Below, one piece after another: positions 1 to 6,220 of a stretch of 13,779 bases of DNA (positions are counted from its first letter, which is position 1; each line of letters begins with the position of its first letter). The stretch lies in the NCBI GenBank assembly GCA_046760505.1, contig JBHIEG010000037.1, positions 1 to 13,779 of the forward strand, read 5' to 3'. Under the pieces are notes generated by a model. The model did not search any database, was not told the origin of the DNA, and saw nothing but the letters and a program-made list of their open reading frames with translations. The position numbers were made by a program, and so were the translations under genes. Source of the DNA: CAYFZR01 sp046760505 [NCBI: Candidatus Hydrothermarchaeota archaeon] (GTDB lineage: Archaea; CAYFZR01).

Positions 1-1
1 A

Positions 2-163
2 ATCGAGTTGGAAATGAAAGAAGCAGAGCTTGCAGCTATATTTTCAGAGCTCGTAGCTGAAAATCCAGGCTTAGTGGAAGACTTTAAGAAATTTGTTGAG
101 CTAATTAAATTGCTAAACCAAAACCCAGAGTTATTAGAGAAAGTAAAAGGCCTTGCAAAATAA
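2..163 (+). CDS. 3' end of an unidentified helical protein
   Basis: An open frame enters from the left edge and ends at TAA 161-163, giving the last 53 residues (ending LEKVKGLAK). The start lies outside the window. The visible part is charged and leucine-rich, with no membrane segment, cysteines or catalytic motif, and would fold as two or three alpha helices. A repeated NPxL pattern (NPGLVEDF, then NPELLEKV about 20 residues later) suggests a short internal helical repeat. It ends one base before the stop of a small gene on the other strand. I do not recognise the family. The frame is short, so coding status rests on its composition and the clean tail-to-tail arrangement. Confidence 0.5.
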   Translation: MELEMKEAELAAIFSELVAENPGLVEDFKKFVELIKLLNQNPELLEKVKGLAK

Positions 164-164
164 A

Positions 165-290
165 TCAATACGCGTTTTTTATGATAGCAAGAGCCATCGC
201 TCTTGCCAATAAATTTCCATGCTCAGCGAGCTCGTCTATCCACTCTTTGTTTTTTTCATAAAATTCCCTGATAAGATCTTTATTTTTCAT
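165..290 (-). CDS. 41-aa small hypothetical protein
   Basis: The reverse strand has a 41-codon frame from ATG (290-288) to TGA (167-165). A G-rich Shine-Dalgarno-like GGGGTG sits about 5 bases before the ATG, which decides the start. The product begins MKNKDLIREFYEKNKEWIDE and continues with an Ala/Leu-rich helix (LLARAMALAII), so it looks like an amphipathic two-helix peptide. It has no cysteines and no obvious signal peptide. It is tail-to-tail with the partial gene at the left edge, one base between the stop codons. I do not recognise a family; a small regulator or antitoxin-like peptide is possible but not shown. Confidence 0.45.
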   Translation of the reverse strand: MKNKDLIREFYEKNKEWIDELAEHGNLLARAMALAIIKNAY

Positions 291-399
291 TTTAAACACC
301 CCTTATATTTTCGTGCATTTGGCGAATTATCTCTCAAAATAAATCCGAAATTTCTAGTCTTTAGCCAAATAATCGAGACTAAAATTAAGTTACAGATTA

Positions 400-600
400 A
401 AATGAGTTCATCGATAGCTTACGCCATAGTCATGGTATATCGGAACCCACAGGGTTTAAATCTGATTTGCCTCCAAATTCTGAGTCCCGATTGACTCCAC
501 GCTGCCGCTTTGCCCGTAAGATTTTATGGCCTTCAAGATCAAGAACCCGTAAGAAGGAGTCATGGTTCATGCGTAAGTTGTCCCTTTAGGACAAAGGTAT
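400..600 (+). mobile_element. Possible decayed 3' end of an IS200/IS605-type tnpB element
   Basis: No convincing gene occupies 291-770. Within it, a frame ending at the TAG at 586-588 has a Ser/Pro/Arg-rich tail ending KKESWFMRKLSL, which recalls the low-complexity C-terminal tails of TnpB proteins. The stop overlaps a stem-loop (TTGTCC 578-583 with GGACAA 589-594, loop of five). A terminal hairpin overlapping the tnpB 3' end is typical of IS200/IS605 right ends and their guide RNAs. No TnpB catalytic domain or zinc-finger cysteines remain upstream, so at most this is a scar. The call is an inference from form only. Confidence 0.22.
578..594. repeat. Perfect 6-bp stem-loop
   Basis: TTGTCC, a five-base loop CTTTA, then GGACAA. 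It may be the right-end hairpin of the element proposed at 400-600, or an isolated terminator-like structure. Confidence 0.5.
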
Positions 601-734
601 CTAGAAAAAACTGGTATAAATATTTTTTTGTTAACAATAGATTTGATTTGTTCACTTTTCCGGATGGAGGCTTCTTAAAAGTTATTTTGTAATTTTGAGC
701 TTTTATATGCCTTAGATTTTTTTAGATTTTTGTT

Positions 735-752
735 CTTCATTTATAAATGAAG
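735..752. repeat. 18-bp perfect palindrome just before the repeat array
   Basis: CTTCATTTATAAATGAAG reads identically on both strands. It lies 19 bp before the first 89-bp repeat unit and includes a TATA-like core (TTTATAAA). It could be an operator or promoter element for a transcript through the array; nothing in the sequence proves this. Confidence 0.5.
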
Positions 753-770
753 GGTGATTTTTCTAAAATA

Positions 771-1188
771 GTGTACAGGTTCAGAAAATCGAAGCATGTT
801 ATATGCTTAGAATTAAGATTGGAGCAATAGAAGAGCTCCAAAAAAAAGTATAATTACACAAAAGTGTATGGAGTCAGAAAATCGATCAATGAAATATGCT
901 CAAAATTGAAATCAGAGCATGTAGAGCAGTTCAAAAAAAAATAAGAGTACACTTTACTGAAAAGTGTATGAAGTCAGAAAATCGACGCATAATAAATGCT
1001 TGGAATCAAAATCCGAGCATGTAGAGCAGTTCAAAAAATTGTACGAGTACAGTTTTCTGAACCGCATAAAGCTTCATATTAAAATTAGGATTCAAAAAAG
1101 TGTATTCATTCAGAAAATCGATCCACGATACATGCTCGAAATTGAAATCAGAGGATGATAAACGCTCCAAAAAAAGTATCGTTGTATT
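771..1188 (+). repeat. Array of four degenerate 89-bp repeats
   Basis: Four units lie at 771-859, 864-952, 964-1052 and 1100-1188, separated by 4, 11 and 47 bp. In each, TCAGAAAATCGA begins exactly 10 bases after the unit start (781, 874, 974, 1110). Units start with GTGTA, and units 1 and 2 end with TACAC (unit 3 with TACAG), so unit ends are inverted. Units 2 and 3 share a stem-loop: ATGCTC/GAGCAT in unit 2 and ATGCTTG/CGAGCAT in unit 3, the latter with a G-T pair. Unit 1 has a weaker version (TGCTT/GAGCA) and unit 4 an imperfect one. Each then has an A-rich tract. A frame from GTG is shared for about 25 codons, but differences fall mainly at first and second codon positions and unit 1 has a stop, so it is probably not protein-coding. 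It is not a CRISPR: units are long, diverged and spacers uneven. Confidence 0.75.
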
Positions 1189-1338
1189 ATTCTGGAAAGA
1201 TAAAATGTCTCGAAAATTATGTCAAAGAGCACACTTTTACACTTTTTTAAAGATATTATGGTATTTTACCCCCATAACATTAAAAAGTATTCAATTTGAT
1301 AAATATTTAATGAAATAGGTGTTATTAACCATAAAAAC

Positions 1339-1346
1339 TTTAAATA
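1339..1346 (+). promoter_or_regulatory. TATA box of the AbiE operon
   Basis: CTTTAAATATG contains a TTTAAATA box centred about 26 bp before the ATG at 1369. That spacing puts the transcription start at the ATG, so the abiEi message is probably leaderless. It also argues against the upstream in-frame GTG at 1348. Confidence 0.55.
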
Positions 1347-1368
1347 TGTGTCAAAGGATTATTCATTC

Positions 1369-2181
1369 ATGATCAAACTCGAACAATTGTACAAGGAGTT
1401 ATTGACAAGAAAAGTTGTAACTTCCAATGAAATCACTAAACTAGCGGCTAGCATAATCGATGCAAGAGTAACTAACGAGTATGTTCATAAAGAATATATT
1501 CAAAAGCTCTTGGAGAGAGGTAAGTTAGTGAGGCTAAGGAAGGGATTGTATGCTGCTTTAACACCTTTGGAAACATCTGAGTCTTTTGTGCCTGATAAAT
1601 TTCTTGTAGCATCAAAAATTAGATCTCGATACTATCTTGGATATCATACTGCTTTGGAATTTCATGGTTGCGCATACTCTTCTTACAACCAAGGTTACAT
1701 CTGTGTGAGAAAAAAAGATCGTTTCGACGCTTTTGAGTACAAGAATCTAAGTTTTAAGCCAGTTTTTACAAAAGACATTGAGACCGGAGTTGAGAAAAGA
1801 AGTTATTTAAATCATGAAATCAGGGTTTCTAGCCCGGAAAGAACCTTTGTCGATTGTCTTGATAAACCAGGATATGCTGGAGGTTGGGAAGAACTCCTAA
1901 AGAGTTTTGAAGGGTTAAGTGGCTTGAATTTTGAAAATATCTACCAAATCCTGAGAAAATTTGATAAGGATCTTCTTTATAGAAAGGTCGGCCTAGTCTT
2001 GGAAATGATGCGAGAGCATTCAGTTTATTATGAAAATCTTAGCGATAAAACGCTTGGTAAAATAAAGAATCACCTGGGGAAAACGCCATTGTACTTAGAA
2101 AAAGGAAAGTCTAGCTCCTTTAATGAGAATTGGAACTTGTATGTGCCTAAAGACTTTAAAGAGTACCTGAGAGGGGTATAG
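1369..2181 (+). CDS. abiEi: AbiEi-type antitoxin/transcriptional regulator (type IV TA)
   Basis: This 270-aa protein fits the AbiEi family, the winged-helix antitoxin of the AbiE type IV toxin-antitoxin and phage abortive-infection system. AbiEi represses its own operon and counters the nucleotidyltransferase AbiEii. Residues 1-65 form a winged helix, with a wing like that of the family (LERGKLVRLRKGLYAAL). The body carries YYLGYHTALEFHG near residue 90 and SSPERTFVDCLDKPGYAGGW near 155-175, which resemble conserved AbiEi C-terminal segments. The ATG at 1369 was chosen because a TATA box lies 26 bp before it; an in-frame GTG at 1348 is the alternative. It is one base upstream of the nucleotidyltransferase gene, typical of antitoxin-first AbiE operons. 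The frame is intact, unlike its partner's. Confidence 0.82.
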   Translation: MIKLEQLYKELLTRKVVTSNEITKLAASIIDARVTNEYVHKEYIQKLLERGKLVRLRKGLYAALTPLETSESFVPDKFLVASKIRSRYYLGYHTALEFHGCAYSSYNQGYICVRKKDRFDAFEYKNLSFKPVFTKDIETGVEKRSYLNHEIRVSSPERTFVDCLDKPGYAGGWEELLKSFEGLSGLNFENIYQILRKFDKDLLYRKVGLVLEMMREHSVYYENLSDKTLGKIKNHLGKTPLYLEKGKSSSFNENWNLYVPKDFKEYLRGV

Positions 2182-2182
2182 T

Positions 2183-3054
2183 TTGAGATATGATCTTGAA
2201 TACCTTAGTAGAAAGCATGCATTTGATGAGATATTAATCGAAAAGGTCTGCAGAACAAGCGATATCCTCCAAGAAATTAGCAAGCTTGATTTTCTGCGTA
2301 ACAGGTTATCCTTCTATGGTGGTACTGCATTAAACTTCATTTACTTTAAGATTTCTCGCCTTTCAGTTGACCTGGATTTTAACTATAGGCATATCAATGA
2401 AAAAGACTGGGGTTTAATAAGAGATGATATCGACAAAAGGCTTAAAATTATTTTAGAAGATCAAGGCTATTCTGAGCTAGCTATCCAGCCAACATATCCC
2501 ATGTGCAGGATGGAAGTAAAATACAAGAATTCTAAAGGTCTTCCCGACTTTTTAAGATCGAAGTAGGATATATACGTAGAATTCCCACTCTTTCAGGAGA
2601 AGAGTTCAAAGAATTTTATCATATAGGCAGAGAGGAGAGTTTTCAGATAAAGACGCCAATAAAAGAGGAATTATTTGCCAACAAATGGTGTACCATGCTT
2701 TACAGAGGCAGCTCCAGAGATCTATACGATGTATATCAAATCATGCATGCAGAAATGGATTTCGAGGTCTTTCGTAAATGCTCAGTAATCGATAGTCTAA
2801 TGTGCGGCAGGCCTAAGCTTTATGAAATTGATGCTGAAAGTCTCGTTGAAACTATTCCAATAGACGATACTCTAAGAAATTTATTACGAAAAAGAGAAAC
2901 ACCTCCGAAAATCAGGGAGAAAGTTACAGGGTTTACTCAACAAGTTTTAAAAGATTTAAGCTCCGAAGAAATTGAGTTAATCGATAAATTCTATGAGAAA
3001 AAAGAATTCAATCCAGAAAAATCGACGAACATGGGATATTCCATCCTAACTTAA
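2183..3054 (+). pseudogene. abiEii: AbiEii-type nucleotidyltransferase toxin, frameshifted
   Basis: Together the two frames encode about 290 aa, the usual AbiEii length. The first (2183-2566) has the nucleotidyltransferase signature: GGTALN at residues 46-51, then RLSVDLDF at 59-66 with the paired aspartates D63/D65. The second frame continues with IEVGYIRRIP, a lysine-bearing ANKWCTMLYRG and RDLYDVYQ, matching later AbiEii motifs. The reading must drop back one base near 2549-2556, within CTTTTTAAG; restoring one base there gives an uninterrupted protein. The start is TTG at 2183, the only option after the in-frame stop at 2168, supported by GAGGGG 7 bases ahead and translational coupling to abiEi. 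It may be a dead toxin, a sequencing deletion in a homopolymer, or a -1 recoding site: C TTT TTA is close to, but not, a canonical slippery heptamer. Confidence 0.78.
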
Positions 3055-3061
3055 AAGATCA

Positions 3062-3149
3062 TCCATCTATCAAATGGATTCTTTCCAATCTATAGATGAT
3101 TATTCTAAGTATTCTCCCGAAGGGGAAGGGGTTACTTAACCCGAGAATC
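3062..3149. repeat. Nested inverted repeats between the two converging TA loci
   Basis: The gene-free gap 3055-3344 contains CATCTAT (3064-3070) with ATAGATG (3092-3098), ATTCTC (3111-3116) with GAGAAT (3143-3148), and inside the latter GGGTTA/TAACCC (3129-3142). Terminator-like structures would suit convergent operons. Confidence 0.35.
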
Positions 3150-3194
3150 AAAAAATTATAAATAATTCTACAGTAATACCATTCTTCGTTTTTT

Positions 3195-3227
3195 TTCTTG
3201 ATACAACCAAAACAAGAAGATTTTTTT
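3195..3227 (+). terminator. Hairpin with T-run downstream of abiEii
   Basis: TTCTTG (3195-3200) pairs with CAAGAA (3213-3218), followed by seven Ts at 3221-3227. A T-run on the + strand about 165 bp after the abiEii stop fits archaeal T-rich termination. Confidence 0.4.
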
Positions 3228-3344
3228 CGTCCATTTTTACGACTCCATTTTAAATTATCTTCCTCCAAGAGATAGTGATATATAAAAAAGAACAATTTAA
3301 AGAGAAAAAACAGTGATATCTCATTAAAAAATGCAAAAACAATT

Positions 3345-4135
3345 TTAATCACTTAATAATTCCAGTACAACACGTCTAATTTCACGAATATTTATTTCCA
3401 GAACCTCACTGACACGCGAGAAATCATCATTTGTGAAACTTTTAACAACCTCAAAAGCTCTCTCTTTGGAGTAGAAATCAAACAATTTTTGTTTTATCTT
3501 TTTTATGTCTTCGTTAGAGTACCAGAGTAATGCAAAAATATCGGACAGATCCTTTATCTTTTTATATTCCGTGTCCCGTTTAGTGATAGAGTTTAGCTTC
3601 GTGGCGAGAAGCACTATTGTTTCAGGTATCAATATGTTTTCTCCAAAATGGCTCGTAAAACATCTAGTTTTATTAAATACTAGGTTTAGGATGGTTCATC
3701 GATTGGAACAAAGCCGAAAACTTCTCTGAATCTAGGATGGATGAAATCCACGATTGGATCAACATACATTGAGAATGTGAGATGTAATGGTGTCCGCTTG
3801 AAGTCTTCTTCGCTCAATTCTTCTTGTGTTTCTGTGTGAAAGTGCTTGACCAACCGGAAACCATGCAACCTAAAATCCATGTCTTTCATATTGTTTAAAA
3901 ACTTGGCAAAAGTCGATTTCTTTAACTTTTCAACAGTGTCCTCTTTGTTTATATGGAATCCTATGTCTAAATCTCTAGAGCCTAAATACTCTTTACCACG
4001 TTCTTTTGCAAAGTTCTCATTGACTATCAGATAAACTGCCCACCCGCCTAACAGGCATGCAGTACCTTCTATGCTTGAGAGGGTTTTCTTCAGATATCTT
4101 TGAGATATATTGATTTCATATTCTTCATATAGCAC
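3345..4135 (-). pseudogene. Second TA-type nucleotidyltransferase, frameshifted
   Basis: On the minus strand the first frame (4135 to 3686) has LLGGWAVYLIV (G30/G31) followed by SRDLDIGF (D55/D57), the glycine pair plus DxD of the nucleotidyltransferase fold. It runs to FGFVPIDEPS and stops. The continuation (ILNLVFNKTRCFTSHFGENILIPETIVLLATKL, written here only to show the join, then SITKRDTEYKK) is in the next frame. That tail, with its regular helices, resembles the C-terminal part of such toxins. The window for the join is about 3686-3698, and one missing base restores about 263 aa. The start is GTG 4135, overlapping the regulator gene by 11 bp, so the two are coupled. The partner winged-helix gene suggests an AbiE-like type IV toxin. 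No slippery heptamer is visible at the join, so mutation or sequencing error is likelier than recoding. Confidence 0.68.
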
Positions 4136-4727
4136 CTCTAACCACCTTTTCTAGGAGCATTTCACCTGCTTCAACGCAGACACCACCCTCTTCCAAAAGG
4201 TCTAGGATCAACTGCGGGAGAGAAACAACTTTTAAACCATTTTTTTCAAAGTTTTTATAAAACACATGTTCATCGTAAATCAGTATACGCAAGTTTCCTT
4301 CACCTACTAATCCCTCTCTTGACAACAATGAGTGCCACTTATCGAAGTCGTTTTCTCTGATGTAAAAATCAATCCTCGAGGGAAACAAATAGTTTTGGAC
4401 GAGATTTTCAGCCTGATAAGTTGTGAGGGCGTATTCAAGCTTGCTTCTTTTAAGAAGCTCCAATGGGCTCTTAATCATGTAAGCTCTCTTTAGAGGTTTT
4501 ATGCGGACACTTTGCCAGAACTTCATCAAGTTTCTATAGTCATTTACCTTTGTTCCCTCTAACAAACCTTTTTCTGTTAGTTTTTCAAGGAACTCGTGGG
4601 TCCAAGAATATGAGCTATTAGCTTCTTTTGATATCATATATTTTGTTAGGTTTCCTTTTGGATTGTTTAAGAGTGTCCGAATGATTCTTTCTCTAATTCT
4701 TCCCCTTTCTTTGTTTTTCGCCATCAT
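4125..4727 (-). CDS. AbiEi-like winged-helix regulator/antitoxin of the second TA locus
   Basis: This 200-aa protein starts with a winged helix (residues about 10-62: RERIIRTLLNNPKGNLTKYM, then SSYSWTHEFLEKLTEKGLL). A C-terminal half follows with LEYALTTYQAENLVQ and SRIDFYIRENDFDKWHSLL, segments I associate with archaeal AbiEi-like antitoxins paired with nucleotidyltransferases. The frame extends upstream, but the first of two adjacent ATGs (4727) is chosen because a TATA box lies about 26 bp before it inside a palindromic operator, implying a leaderless message and autorepression. It overlaps the downstream nucleotidyltransferase by 11 bp. By analogy with AbiE it would repress the operon and neutralise the toxin. 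It has little visible similarity to the AbiEi at 1369, so the two loci are not recent duplicates. The family assignment is by pattern and context. Confidence 0.65.
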   Translation of the reverse strand: MMAKNKERGRIRERIIRTLLNNPKGNLTKYMISKEANSSYSWTHEFLEKLTEKGLLEGTKVNDYRNLMKFWQSVRIKPLKRAYMIKSPLELLKRSKLEYALTTYQAENLVQNYLFPSRIDFYIRENDFDKWHSLLSREGLVGEGNLRILIYDEHVFYKNFEKNGLKVVSLPQLILDLLEEGGVCVEAGEMLLEKVVRGAI

Positions 4728-4728
4728 A

Positions 4729-4778
4729 ATATATCGGTAACTCCCCTCTTTATAAATATTACCGATATATATCGGTAA
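4729..4778 (-). promoter_or_regulatory. Promoter with palindromic autoregulatory operator
   Basis: TTACCGATATATATCGGTAA at 4759-4778 is a perfect 20-bp palindrome. Reading on the minus strand, a TATA box (TTTATAAA, + strand about 4748-4757) follows it, then a second copy of the half-site TTACCGATATAT (+ strand 4729-4740) over the transcription start, ending two bases before the ATG at 4727. A third weak half-site (ACCGATAAT) lies near 4800-4808. Sites on both sides of the TATA box are what a self-repressing antitoxin would use; the likely binder is the winged-helix protein it controls. Confidence 0.8.
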
Positions 4779-4811
4779 CTTGTTTGATTTAAATATAAAA
4801 CCGATAATCAA

Positions 4812-5174
4812 AAAGTTTTGGTTTTTTTAAATAGATTCAGATTCTATTCAAATCTTTCTTAAAATTTATAGTGTGGCGACACGATTATGTAATTACTATC
4901 TATTTCAAAAATATCAATTTTGATTCGCATGCTTGAAAAGAAACTGTATAAAGCATGGATATAATCAAGTATCATCTTGTCCGGTAAGACTTTTGATGAT
5001 GCATCTGAACTTCTAAAGCATAGTTTATCATATCGAAAATATAGATCTAAAATTATCTCATTGTTTAGAGTAGGTATACTATCAAAAAAACCTCTAAAAT
5101 GCTTAAATTTTTCAAGATCTCAAAAGTTTATTATTTCATAAAGAAAAAAGAGACTTCATGTAATTTGTTTTCTC
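4812..5174. other. Gene-free AT-rich stretch
   Basis: Frames on both strands are short and broken. A frame around 4990-5140 reads DDASELLKHSLSYRKYRSKI and could be a scrap of an old gene, but I recognise no family. No RNA gene or tandem repeat is seen. Confidence 0.3.
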
Positions 5175-5207
5175 TATCGTGCATTTATTTAGAAAAACGA
5201 TAAATAT
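5175..5207 (+). promoter_or_regulatory. Promoter and candidate operator of the small winged-helix gene
   Basis: A TATA-like ATAAATAT (5200-5207) is centred 26 bp before the ATG at 5229, so the transcript is probably leaderless. TATCGT (5175-5180) and ACGATA (5197-5202) form an inverted repeat whose right arm overlaps the TATA box, a position suited to autorepression. Confidence 0.5.
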
Positions 5208-5228
5208 TGTAACTATGTTAAGACGATC

Positions 5229-5537
5229 ATGACAAATCCTCTTAAAACATATAATAAAATCTACCAACATCTATTTAGAAGCAAATACACTGTCTTAGGA
5301 CTCTTAGCCTTATTTGAGAATGAAGGAAAACTTGAACGCCCAAGGTTCCGTGAGCTCGTTGAATGCAGAGATTTTAACAAATATGTTATGATACCTCTCT
5401 TAGATTTGGGGCTTATCCAAGTATATGAAGATCGAAGAAAGTATCCTTACAAAACCTATGTAACACTAACAGAAAAAGGAAAGGAAGTTGCTAGCAAGAT
5501 AAAATCATGTGTGGAAGATGTAAGCGAAATTTTATAA
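5229..5537 (+). CDS. Small winged-helix DNA-binding protein (MarR/PadR-like)
   Basis: This 102-aa protein is one winged-helix domain. An N-terminal helix (KTYNKIYQHLFRSKYTVLGL) leads to a helix-turn-helix around residues 30-65 with PLLDLGLIQVYEDRRK, then a wing ending in PYKTYVTLTEKGKEVASKI. The phrase YxTLTEKGKE is typical of MarR/PadR-type wings. ATG 5229 is supported by a TATA box 26 bp upstream. It lies between the second TA locus and the HEPN-MNT operon, and could regulate one of them or itself. A diverged, frameshifted copy of its 3' end lies at 9007-9146, showing past duplication or transfer in this island. The ligand and target are unknown. Confidence 0.72.
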   Translation: MTNPLKTYNKIYQHLFRSKYTVLGLLALFENEGKLERPRFRELVECRDFNKYVMIPLLDLGLIQVYEDRRKYPYKTYVTLTEKGKEVASKIKSCVEDVSEIL

Positions 5538-5703
5538 TGGAATTTAAAATTTTTGATGATTTAAGTAGCATGGTTCATGGGAAGTATACTAAAGAGTGGC
5601 CGAGATGAAAAAGCGTGAGATTAAACCACCTTTTCTATTTCCCATGCTCCCAATATATATTCCTTCGTTAAATAATATTCCATACATCAAATGGGATAAC
5701 TAA
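5537..5703 (+). pseudogene. Possible small gene coupled to the winged-helix gene, frame broken
   Basis: The winged-helix stop TAA shares its last A with an ATG (TAATG at 5535-5539), a classic stop-restart arrangement. The frame encodes MEFKIFDDLSSMVHGKYTKE and a few more residues, ending at TGA 5606-5608. A second ATG (5605) overlaps that TGA and reads about 32 residues (MKKREIKPPFLFPMLPIYIP and so on) to TAA 5701-5703. One missing base at the join would make a single protein of about 56 aa, the same kind of lesion as in neighbouring genes. The proline-rich hydrophobic second part could be a short membrane-associated segment. I recognise no family and the frames are short, so the call is tentative. 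Confidence 0.25.
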
Positions 5704-5780
5704 CCCTAAATACCCCTTGTACAGGGATTGAGGGCATAAGAGAAATACTACTTTGGAGAAAAGATTATAAGCAACAAACT

Positions 5781-5877
5781 TGTTATATCATATAACATTT
5801 GAACTTTTTAATGATTTTGTTGTTATATGGTATAACATAGAAAAACATATAAGTCTTTGTTGTTATATGATATAACA
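5781..5877 (+). promoter_or_regulatory. HEPN-MNT promoter with three operators exactly 40 bp apart
   Basis: Three near-identical 17-bp palindromes, TGTTATATCATATAACA (5781-5797), TGTTATATGGTATAACA (5821-5837) and TGTTATATGATATAACA (5861-5877), start exactly 40 bp apart. The first and third are perfect around a central base. A TATA-like ATATAA (5847-5852) lies between the second and third, and the third ends one base before ATG 5879, over the expected transcription start. Even spacing places the sites on nearly the same face of the helix, which suggests cooperative repression. The binding protein is not proven; the operon's own MNT/HEPN complex or the winged-helix protein at 5229 are candidates. 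Confidence 0.85.
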
Positions 5878-5878
5878 G

Positions 5879-6220
5879 ATGCGAGAGGATGTCTTAATAA
5901 AGAATATTAAGCAATACTTGAAGTATGCTCGTATTGCCCATGAGGAAGAGGACTATAATACTAGTTTAGTTCTTTTTTTCAAGACATTAACAGCTATTTG
6001 TGATTTAAAGATATTTAGAGACAAGGGGATAATTCCCTCAAACCATGCCCACAGATTCAGAATACTTGAAAATGAATATCCTGCTATTTACAAAATATTG
6101 GATAGGGATTTTCCTTACTATACAGAAACTTATGAGTTAGAAATAAAAAAAGAAACCGCTGAGTTGGTGAAAAAAGATGCCGAAAACCTCCTTAAAGAAG
6201 TTGGAGGAGAAGACTGGTAG
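5879..6220 (+). CDS. HEPN-domain protein of a HEPN-MNT toxin-antitoxin pair
   Basis: This 113-aa all-helical protein opens like small archaeal HEPN proteins (IKQYLKYARIAHEEEDYNTSLVLFFKTLTAICDL), a pattern shown here in its key part, followed by SNHAHRFRILENEYP and a tyrosine-rich YYTETYELEIKKE helix. HEPN partners of minimal nucleotidyltransferases are commonly RNase toxins whose active motif is RX4-6H. I see no clear RX4-6H here: R47 is followed by H56 and H58, too far apart. The YxxxxY segment (Y80/Y81/Y85) may be a target for nucleotide modification by the partner, as the HepT tyrosine is. ATG 5879 follows a TATA box and operator almost directly. The 3' end overlaps the MNT gene by 44 bp, so expression is coupled. 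The HEPN assignment rests on fold pattern and context. Confidence 0.65.
   Translation: MREDVLIKNIKQYLKYARIAHEEEDYNTSLVLFFKTLTAICDLKIFRDKGIIPSNHAHRFRILENEYPAIYKILDRDFPYYTETYELEIKKETAELVKKDAENLLKEVGGEDW

Noticed and set aside
420-540. Possible tRNA on the minus strand (GTGGGTTCCGATATACC)
   Set aside because: The loop does not fit TTCRA and no matching acceptor or D arm is found.
771-1188. CRISPR array
   Set aside because: Units of 89 bp are diverged, gaps are 4, 11 and 47 bp, and no cas genes are seen.
964-1318. Two short frames (RKSTHNK..., RKSIHDT...) as real related proteins
   Set aside because: They are products of the 89-bp DNA repeats; changes among copies fall at amino-acid-changing positions and unit 1 has a stop.
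3059-3352. 97-codon minus-strand frame, Phe/Ile/Lys-rich with a CFGC pair
   Set aside because: It is low complexity, overlaps hairpins and the end of the nucleotidyltransferase, and has no start signal.
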